Shown here: positions 58,203-64,000 of the stretch, in pieces
Numbering within the stretch: position 1 is the stretch's first letter
How the letters are laid out: every line of letters starts with the position of its first letter
Assembly: GCF_014649815.1 (NCBI RefSeq)
Contig: NZ_BMTT01000025.1
Coordinates: forward strand, 1 to 64,000
Source: Streptomyces mutabilis
GTDB taxonomy: Bacteria; Actinomycetota; Actinomycetes; Streptomycetales; Streptomycetaceae
DNA length: 64,000 nt
Reading direction: 5' to 3'
Position numbers and translations under genes: made by a program
The notes under the pieces: model-generated
Seen by the model: the letters and a program-made list of their open reading frames with translations, nothing else
Told to the model about the DNA's origin: nothing
Databases searched by the model: none

Positions 58203-58925
58203 TCAGCCGCGCGCCCGCAGATAGCCCTCCAGTTCGGCGGCGCCCACGAGCATCGCCCGTCCGCGGGCGGACACCCGGCCGCGCCAGTCCCGCAGCGCGG
58301 CCTCCAGCGGCTCCGGTCCGCCGGCCCCGCGCACCTGGTCGATCACGGGGGCGATCTGCTCCAGCAGATAGCCGCCTCGCCGCAGCTGATGGACCAGCCG
58401 GGCGTCCCGTACGTCGGCCTCGCCGTAGACGCGGTACCCGGTCAGCGGGTCGCGGCGCGGCTGGACCAGACCGGCGCGCTCCCACTTCCGCAGGGTCGCG
58501 GGACGGATGCCGAGTTCCTGGGCCAGCGGCCCGACGAACGTTCCCCCACGGCCGGGCTCCCGTGCGGCGGGCGCGGACGTCAGGTCGCGCAGCGCGCGCT
58601 CCACCGCCTGGAGGGTCCGCCGGTCGGCGAGCAACTGGGCGTGACTGTCGTCGATGAGCCGGAACGCCTCCCCCTCGGCGCCCCGGTTCACGGCCCGCAT
58701 GATCGAGGCCGCCGTCCGGTGGCCGTGCCCCGGCACCAGGGCGAGGAAGGTGCCGAGGGCACGCGCGTGCAGCGGGGTGTAGGTGCGGTATCCGCTGTCG
58801 GTGCGGTCGGCGGCGGGGAGGATGCCGGCTTCCTCGTAGTTCCGGACGGCCTGCGTGGACAGTCCGTGCCCGCGCGCCAGGTCGACCGGCCTCAGCTGTG
58901 CGTCGGTTTGAAGGTTTCTGGGCAC
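58203..58925 (-). CDS. MerR-family regulator with two helix-turn-helix units
   Basis: A 240-residue protein with a first MerR winged helix (LRPVDLARGHGLSTQAVRNY followed by EEAGILPAADRTDSGYRTYT) and a second near 140 (LAQELGIRPATLRKWERAGL, RDPLTGYRVYGEADVRDARL). This doubled form is seen in some Streptomyces MerR regulators (TioE-like). No metal-binding Cys cluster is visible. GTG at 58925 is preferred. It is divergent from an erythromycin-esterase homologue and probably regulates it. Confidence 0.85.
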   Translation of the reverse strand: MPRNLQTDAQLRPVDLARGHGLSTQAVRNYEEAGILPAADRTDSGYRTYTPLHARALGTFLALVPGHGHRTAASIMRAVNRGAEGEAFRLIDDSHAQLLADRRTLQAVERALRDLTSAPAAREPGRGGTFVGPLAQELGIRPATLRKWERAGLVQPRRDPLTGYRVYGEADVRDARLVHQLRRGGYLLEQIAPVIDQVRGAGGPEPLEAALRDWRGRVSARGRAMLVGAAELEGYLRARG

Positions 58926-58962
58926 AAGTCCGAGGCTATCGCTGAAAAGTTCACACCGAAAG

Positions 58963-58980
58963 TTCAACGATACCGTTGAA
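58963..58980. promoter_or_regulatory. Inverted repeat in the MerR/erythromycin-esterase intergenic region
   Basis: TTCAACG-ATAC-CGTTGAA is a perfect seven-base inverted repeat four bases from the ATG of the esterase homologue. AAAGTTCA also occurs twice on the plus strand in the same gap. The MerR protein is the likely binder; this is inferred from location. Confidence 0.5.
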
Positions 58981-58983
58981 GGC

Positions 58984-60192
58984 ATGGCTACCGACATCAA
59001 GGACACCGCCCGTGCCGTCGAGGCCGCCGCGCTCATGGAGCTGCTGCCGGCCCGGCCCAGGATGCTCGCGCTGGGCGAGCCGACCCACGGCGAGGACCTG
59101 CTGCTCGAGACGCGCAACGAGCTGTTCCGGCAACTGGTCGAGGAGGAGGGCTACCGGACGATCGCGATCGAGAGCGACTGCCTGGCGGGCCTGGTCGTCG
59201 ACGACCACGTCACCTCGGGCACCGGCACGCTCGACGAGGTCATGGAGCACGGCTTCAGCCACGGGTTCGGCGCGTCCGAGGCCAACCGCGAACTCGTGCG
59301 CTGGATGCGGGAGTACAACGAGGGACGGCCGACGCCCGAACGCGTCCGCTTCGCCGGTTTCGACGGCCCGCTGGAGATCACCCACGCCGAGAGCCCGAGG
59401 CAGGCTCTCACCGCGCTCCACGCTTTCCTCGCGGCCCGGGTGGACGCCGCCCTGCTCCCCTGCACCGCGAAGACGCTGGACCGTCTGGTGGGCACGGACG
59501 ACCGGTGGACCGAGCCCGCCGCGATGACGGACCCGGCCCGCTCGGCGGGGCGGTCGGCCGAGGCCCGGGAGCTGCGGCTGCTCGCCGACGACCTGGTGTC
59601 GCTGCTCGACGAGCAGACGCCCCAGGTCCACGAGGCGGCGGCCTCGCGGGAGGACCTGGACCGGGCACGCCTGTACGCGCGTACCGCCACCGGCCTGCTG
59701 CGCTACCACCACTGGATGGCCGACCCCTCCCCTGCCCGCATGAACCGGCTGCTGGGCCTGCGGGACCGGATGATGGCCGACAACCTCCTCGCGCTCGCCG
59801 ACCGGGGCCCGGTGCTCGTCCACGCCCAGAACGCCCATCTCCAGCGGGCGAAGAGCAGCATGCGGATGTGGCAGGGGCCGGTGGAGTGGTGGAGCGCCGG
59901 TGCGCTGGTGAGCGCCCGGCTCGGCGAGGAGTACGTTTTCGTGGCCACCGCGGTCGGGACGATCCGGCACCAGGGGGTGGACACCCCGCCGCCGGACAGC
60001 GTCGAGGGGCTCCTGTACGCGCTCCCGGAGGACCGCTGCCTCGTCGATGCCGCGGAGCTGGCCGCCGCCCTCGGCGACAGGCGGCCCGCACACCGGGAAT
60101 CCCCCTGGTTCGGCTACGCACCGCTCGACCCGGACCACCTGACCGCGATCGACGGTGTCGTCTTCCTCAAGGAGGTCCCCCGGCGCCGGTGA
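58984..60192 (+). CDS. Erythromycin esterase family protein
   Basis: A 402-residue protein of the EreA/EreB-like family. The signature LALGEPTHGEDLLLETRNEL carries the conserved Glu/His; YRTIAIESDCLAGLVVDDHV and HAQNAHLQRAKSSMRMW follow, with the His-containing motif used by Ere enzymes to activate water. Macrolide hydrolysis cannot be assumed: many family members have other substrates. The start at 58984 has weak ribosome binding; transcription from the MerR-controlled gap is likely. Confidence 0.88.
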   Translation: MATDIKDTARAVEAAALMELLPARPRMLALGEPTHGEDLLLETRNELFRQLVEEEGYRTIAIESDCLAGLVVDDHVTSGTGTLDEVMEHGFSHGFGASEANRELVRWMREYNEGRPTPERVRFAGFDGPLEITHAESPRQALTALHAFLAARVDAALLPCTAKTLDRLVGTDDRWTEPAAMTDPARSAGRSAEARELRLLADDLVSLLDEQTPQVHEAAASREDLDRARLYARTATGLLRYHHWMADPSPARMNRLLGLRDRMMADNLLALADRGPVLVHAQNAHLQRAKSSMRMWQGPVEWWSAGALVSARLGEEYVFVATAVGTIRHQGVDTPPPDSVEGLLYALPEDRCLVDAAELAAALGDRRPAHRESPWFGYAPLDPDHLTAIDGVVFLKEVPRRR

Positions 60193-60194
60193 GC

Positions 60195-60854
60195 TCAGTC
60201 CCCCTCCACCACGGTCGACCGCCGGTTCCAGGCGCGCGGTGCCCGCCAGTGGAAGCGCAGGGCGAGCAGGCGCAGGACGAAGGCCGTGACCACCGCCAGG
60301 CCGGTGGTGAGCGGGGTGAGGGCCTCGTAGCGGATGCACAGGGCGACCGTCGTGGCACCGACGATCGCGGGGACGGCGTACAGGTCGCGGTCCCAGCGCA
60401 GCAGCGAGGGGACCTCGTTGGCGAGCACGTCCCGCAGTACGCCGCCGCCGACCGCGGTGGCCAGGCCCAGGCAGGCGGAGGCGGTCAGGCCGAGCCCGTA
60501 GTCGTACGCCTTGGTGGTGCCGGCGACGCAGAACAGGCCGAGGCCGGCCGCGTCGAAGACGTTCACGCCGGTCTGGAGGCGCTCCACGTGCGGGTGGAGG
60601 AAGAAGACCAGGGCGGTGGCGAAGAGTGGGGTGACGAAGTACCCCAGGTCCGTGAAGGCCGCGGGCGGTACGGCGCCGATGACCAGGTCCCGGAACAGCC
60701 CGCCGCCCAGCGCGGTGACCTCGGCGAGGACGGCGATGCCGAACACGTCGAAGTTCTTGCGTACGGCCAGCAGCGCTCCGGAGATGGCGAAGACGAAGAT
60801 GCCGACCAGGTCGAGCGTGTGCTGGACGGTGGGGGTGAAGAGTTGCTCGTACAC
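60195..60854 (-). CDS. TRIC/UPF0126 membrane protein (YadS/YicG type)
   Basis: A 219-residue protein with two UPF0126 repeats (about residues 12-95 and 100-180), each of three helices: [40 protein letters not shown], then DAAGLGLFCVAGTTKAYDYG and LATAVGGGVLRDVLANEVPS. The GG-FRD and GG-LRD motifs are conserved in the family, some members of which are channels or glycine transporters. GTG at 60854 starts the conserved part. Its stop is two bases past the esterase stop, so the two genes converge closely. Confidence 0.88.
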   Translation of the reverse strand: MYEQLFTPTVQHTLDLVGIFVFAISGALLAVRKNFDVFGIAVLAEVTALGGGLFRDLVIGAVPPAAFTDLGYFVTPLFATALVFFLHPHVERLQTGVNVFDAAGLGLFCVAGTTKAYDYGLGLTASACLGLATAVGGGVLRDVLANEVPSLLRWDRDLYAVPAIVGATTVALCIRYEALTPLTTGLAVVTAFVLRLLALRFHWRAPRAWNRRSTVVEGD

Positions 60855-60876
60855 CCTGCCATTCTCACCTGCCGAT

Positions 60877-60909
60877 GAGCCCCCGCCTTGCGAACGAAGG
60901 CGGGGGCTC
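60877..60909 (-). terminator. Terminator of the oligopeptide ABC operon
   Basis: GAGCCCCCGCCTT and AAGGCGGGGGCTC form a thirteen-base perfect stem with a seven-base loop, 15 bases past the stop of the last ATPase gene. Confidence 0.75.
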
Positions 60910-60924
60910 ACGCGCGGCGAACGG

Positions 60925-62289
60925 TCACTTCTCCTTGGCGGGAGGCTCCTCCTCGGCGCTCTCGGTGCCCTCGGTGCTCTTCGCGTCCTTGGTGCCCTTC
61001 TTCGCAGTCTCGGTGCGCTTGGCAGCCTCGGTGCTCTTCGCGGCTTCGGCGCCCTCGGCCTCCGGAGCTGCGGCCTCCGCGGCCACCGCCTCCGCGGCCA
61101 CCGCCGCCGAGGTCCGGGCCGACTCCGCGAGCGCGTCCTCGGCCACCAGCTCCGCCGCCTCCTTGGCGTCGGAGAGCAGGACGACGTCCTGCGGGGCCTG
61201 GTCCTCGAAGTTCTCCGGGTGGTGGCAGGCGACCTGCTGGCCGGGGCGCAGCTCCTTCAGCGGCGGCTCGGTCGTCTTGCAGATCTGCGTCGCCTTCCAG
61301 CACCGGGTGTGGAAGCGGCACCCGCTCGGCGGGGAGATCGGCGAGGGCACGTCGCCCTTGAGCAGGATGCGCTCGCTCTTGGCGCCGCGCCGCGCCGGGT
61401 CCGGGATCGGGACCGCCGACATCAGCGCCTTGGTGTACGGGTGCATCGGCGACTTGTAGAGCAGGTCGCGGTCGGCCAGCTCCATGATCTTGCCGAGGTA
61501 CATCACCGCGATCCGGTCCGAGACGTGCCGGACGACGGACAGGTCGTGAGCGATGATCACGTACGTCAGGCCCAGCTCCTGCTGGAGGTCGTCGAGGAGG
61601 TTGACGACCTGGGCCTGGATCGACACGTCGAGCGCGGACACCGGCTCGTCGGCCACGACCAGCTTGGGGTTGAGCGCGAGCGCGCGGGCGATGCCGATGC
61701 GCTGGCGCTGACCGCCGGAGAACTCGTGGGGGTAGCGGTTGTAGTGCTCGGGGTTGAGACCGACCACCGACAGCAGCCGCTGGACCTCCTTCTTGACTCC
61801 GCCCTCGGGCTCGACGCCCTGGAGCTTGAAGGGAGCGCTGACGATCGTGCCGATGGTGTGGCGCGGGTTCAGCGACGAGTACGGGTCCTGGAAGATCATC
61901 TGCACGTCGCGGCGCAGCGGACGCATGCCGCCGACCCCGAGGTGGGTGATGTCCTTGCCCTCGAACTCGACCGTGCCGGCGGTCGGCTCCAGGAGCCGGG
62001 TGATGAGCCGGCCCATGGTCGACTTGCCGCAGCCCGATTCACCCACGACGCCGAGGGTCTCACCGGAACGGACCTCGAAGTCGATGCCGTCGACGGCGCG
62101 CACCGCCCCGACCTGGCGCTGCAGCAGGCCCTTCTTGATCGGGAAGTGCTTCTGCAGCCCGGTCACCTTCAGCAGGGTCTCGCCGGGGGCGGCGTCCTCG
62201 GTGAGGGTGGCACCGCCCGTCGAGCCGTCGCTCTGTGCGGGGATCGTCACCGCTTCGTCCTCTGCCTTTGCCTTTGCCTTGTCGCTCAC
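60925..62289 (-). CDS. Oligopeptide/dipeptide ABC transporter ATPase (DppF/OppF type)
   Basis: A 454-residue ATPase. Walker A is [20 protein letters not shown], the signature [20 protein letters not shown], and Walker [21 protein letters not shown], followed by the H-loop [20 protein letters not shown]. The oligopeptide-family C-terminal Cys motif [20 protein letters not shown] is present. After about residue 380 a low-complexity Ala/Glu/Lys tail ([20 protein letters not shown]) of some 75 residues is added. GTG at 62289 overlaps the upstream stop as GTGA, so the two ATPases are translationally coupled. Confidence 0.93.
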   Translation of the reverse strand: MSDKAKAKAEDEAVTIPAQSDGSTGGATLTEDAAPGETLLKVTGLQKHFPIKKGLLQRQVGAVRAVDGIDFEVRSGETLGVVGESGCGKSTMGRLITRLLEPTAGTVEFEGKDITHLGVGGMRPLRRDVQMIFQDPYSSLNPRHTIGTIVSAPFKLQGVEPEGGVKKEVQRLLSVVGLNPEHYNRYPHEFSGGQRQRIGIARALALNPKLVVADEPVSALDVSIQAQVVNLLDDLQQELGLTYVIIAHDLSVVRHVSDRIAVMYLGKIMELADRDLLYKSPMHPYTKALMSAVPIPDPARRGAKSERILLKGDVPSPISPPSGCRFHTRCWKATQICKTTEPPLKELRPGQQVACHHPENFEDQAPQDVVLLSDAKEAAELVAEDALAESARTSAAVAAEAVAAEAAAPEAEGAEAAKSTEAAKRTETAKKGTKDAKSTEGTESAEEEPPAKEK

Positions 62290-63383
62290 AGCTTCGGCGC
62301 AATCTCTTCGGTCCAGATCCGCTCCCGCTGCTCCTGCGACATGTGGCAGGCGGCCCAGTGCTTGCTGCCGACCTCGGTCAGCTCGGGGCGGACCGTGCGG
62401 GTGACGTCGTCCTTGGGCACGTCGGCGTACGGACAGCGCGGGTTGAAGGCGCAGCCGGACGGGAGGTTGATCAGGGAGGGCGGGGAGCCCTTGACGGGGA
62501 TGAGGCGTTCCTGCTGGTCGCGGTCGAGTCGCGGCATCGAGCCGAGCAGCCCCCAGGTGTAGGGGTGCCGCGGCTCGTAGAACACCTTCTCGGCGGGGCC
62601 CCGCTCCACACACCGGCCGCCGTACATCACCAGGAGGTCGTCGGCCAGTTCGGCGACGACGCCCAGATCGTGGGTGATGATGATGACCGCGGAGCCGAAC
62701 TCCTTCTGCAGGTCCCGGATGAGGTCGAGGATCTGCGCCTGGACGGTGACGTCCAGGGCGGTGGTCGGCTCGTCCGCGATGAGCAGCTCGGGGTTGTTGA
62801 CCAGCGACATCGCGATCATCGCGCGCTGGCGCATACCGCCGGAGAACTCGTGCGGGTAGCTGTCCACCCGCTTGTCCGGCTGCGGGATGCCGACGCGGTC
62901 GAGCATCTCCACCGCGCGGCGCTTGGCGGTCTTCTTGTCCACGTCGTGGTGGATGCGGTACGCCTCCACGATCTGCTGGCCGATCGTGTAGTACGGGTGC
63001 AGCGCGGACAGCGGGTCCTGGAAGATCATCGCCATCTCCCGGCCGCGCAGCTTGCGCACGTGGTCCGGGTCGGCGGAGAGCAGCTCGGTGCCGTCCAGCC
63101 AGATCTCACCGGATATCTGGGCCTTGCGCCTGCCGTACTGGCCGGCGGTGTGCAGGCCCATGATGCCGAGCGAGGTCACCGACTTGCCGGAGCCGGACTC
63201 GCCGACGATGCCGAGGGTCTTGCCCCGCTCCAGCTGGAAGCTGAGTCCGTCGACGGACTTGACCAGGCCGTCGTCGGTCGGGAAGTGCACCTTCAGGTCG
63301 CGTACTTCCAGGAAGGCGCTCGGCGCGGCCGAGGAACCGGTGGGCTCGCCCACGGCTGCTCCGCTCTTGCTGGTGTCGGTCAT
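62286..63383 (-). CDS. Oligopeptide/dipeptide ABC transporter ATPase (DppD/OppD type)
   Basis: A 365-residue ATPase, the partner of the next gene. Walker A is [20 protein letters not shown], the signature [20 protein letters not shown], Walker [21 protein letters not shown]. The Cys motif [20 protein letters not shown] is present near residue 310. A 20-residue N-terminal extension precedes the ATPase core. ATG at 63383 overlaps the upstream permease stop (ATGA), giving tight coupling. Peptide uptake is the expected role. Confidence 0.93.
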   Translation of the reverse strand: MTDTSKSGAAVGEPTGSSAAPSAFLEVRDLKVHFPTDDGLVKSVDGLSFQLERGKTLGIVGESGSGKSVTSLGIMGLHTAGQYGRRKAQISGEIWLDGTELLSADPDHVRKLRGREMAMIFQDPLSALHPYYTIGQQIVEAYRIHHDVDKKTAKRRAVEMLDRVGIPQPDKRVDSYPHEFSGGMRQRAMIAMSLVNNPELLIADEPTTALDVTVQAQILDLIRDLQKEFGSAVIIITHDLGVVAELADDLLVMYGGRCVERGPAEKVFYEPRHPYTWGLLGSMPRLDRDQQERLIPVKGSPPSLINLPSGCAFNPRCPYADVPKDDVTRTVRPELTEVGSKHWAACHMSQEQRERIWTEEIAPKL

Positions 63384-64000
63384 GCGAGCCTCACTCGGGG
63401 GTCGATCACGGCGTACAGGACGTCCACCACGAGGTTGGCGATCAGCACCGCGAGAGAAGTGATCAGGGTGACGCCCAGGATAAACGGCAGGTCCTGGTTC
63501 TGGATCGCGTCCAGGACCTTCTGGCCGAGGCCGGGGAGGCTGAACGTGGTCTCGGTCAGGATCGCGCCGCCCATGAGGGCGCCGAGGTCCATGCCGAGCA
63601 TGGTGAGCAGCGGAGTCAGCGTCGAGCGCATGGCGTGCTTGCGGATGACGACCGGTTCCCTGAGGCCCTTGGCGCGCGCGGTGCGGATGTAGTCCTCGCC
63701 GAGGATCTCCATCATGGTGGCCCGGGTGATCCGGGCGTACATGGCGGCGTACAGGAAGGCCAGGGTCACCCAGGGAAGGATCATGCCGCCGAGCCAGCCG
63801 GTGAGGCTGTCCTCCAGGGGCACGAACTCACCGTCGATCCAGCCCAGGCCGTAGGAGAAGATCGCCAGACTGAGCAGACCGGTGAAGTAGATGGGGAGGG
63901 AGACGCCGGCGAGCGCGACGATCATCGCGCCACGGTCCCACAGGGTGCCCCGCTTGAGGGCGGAGAGCACACCGGCGGCGAGACCGAAGATCAGCCACAG
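63380..64000 (-). CDS. Oligopeptide/dipeptide ABC transporter permease, C-terminal part (cut by window edge)
   Basis: The visible 206 residues are the C-terminal half of a DppB/OppB-type permease. The coupling (EAA) loop IRTARAKGLREPVVIRKHAM contacts the ATPase; ILTETTFSLPGLGQKVLDAI and the end [14 protein letters not shown] are characteristic. The reading frame stays open to the window edge, so the N-terminus lies to the right. It is the first visible gene of the ABC operon; a solute-binding protein gene is expected upstream. Confidence 0.92.
   Translation of the reverse strand: MWLIFGLAAGVLSALKRGTLWDRGAMIVALAGVSLPIYFTGLLSLAIFSYGLGWIDGEFVPLEDSLTGWLGGMILPWVTLAFLYAAMYARITRATMMEILGEDYIRTARAKGLREPVVIRKHAMRSTLTPLLTMLGMDLGALMGGAILTETTFSLPGLGQKVLDAIQNQDLPFILGVTLITSLAVLIANLVVDVLYAVIDPRVRLA

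Overview
The window is high-GC actinobacterial DNA, almost certainly from a Streptomyces chromosome. Evidence is the strong third-position G/C bias, frequent GTG starts, AAGGAGG-type ribosome sites, twin-arginine and lipobox signals, and gene content. The gene order (accB ... cimA ... ilvE, leuB ... ilvBNC, serA ... gatCAB, rmdB, ligA ... mnmA, cysteine desulfurase ... oligopeptide ABC genes) matches what I remember of the SCO5480-SCO5535 core block of S. coelicolor. That match is from memory and was not checked. I see no tRNA or rRNA gene, CRISPR array, transposase or prophage.

Layout. 1-5.9 kb: start of acyl-CoA carboxylase accB, a secreted family-8 polysaccharide lyase with an apparent C-terminal frameshift, a YceI protein behind a clear promoter and palindrome, broken remains of an isochorismatase-family gene and a DMT exporter, and an MFS exporter. 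5.9-15 kb: a Gly-rich membrane protein, cimA with a leader peptide and attenuator-like hairpin, then an operon of fused urease gamma/beta, divergent urease alpha, agmatine deiminase and a TetR regulator, facing a decayed NCS1 permease across two matching palindromic sites. 15-28 kb: an amino-acid island (ilvE, leuB, proline dehydrogenase, pruA, PucR regulator, serA, ilvC, ilvN, ilvB with the MRTRILVLGKRVG leader). 28-47 kb: two membrane-bound c-di-GMP proteins (one with a degenerate EAL domain, one RmdB-like), a D-2-hydroxyacid dehydrogenase, an aldo/keto reductase, a sorbosone dehydrogenase-like lipoprotein, a broken LuxR regulator, an MMPL exporter with a GNAT acetyltransferase, and gatC-gatA-small membrane protein-gatB. 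47-64 kb: ligA with a MetE-like protein, SDR, LOG, DUF427, hydrolase, mnmA, peptidoglycan amidase, cysteine desulfurase, FabR-like TetR, thioesterase, two-headed MerR with an erythromycin-esterase homologue, a TRIC/UPF0126 protein, and the end of an oligopeptide ABC operon.

How it works together. Citramalate/isoleucine, leucine and valine synthesis is spread over cimA, leuB, ilvE and ilvBNC, and at least cimA and ilvB appear controlled by leader-peptide attenuation. Proline is oxidised to glutamate by the proline dehydrogenase-PruA pair next to a divergent PucR regulator. The urease-like/agmatine deiminase operon looks like a nitrogen-scavenging module of unproven substrate; its TetR may act at both shared sites. 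GatCAB, MnmA and cysteine desulfurase serve tRNA maturation. At least five loci (isochorismatase, DMT exporter, NCS1 permease, MFS exporter, LuxR) are decayed, and three copies of an interspersed Streptomyces repeat sit next to some gene ends.
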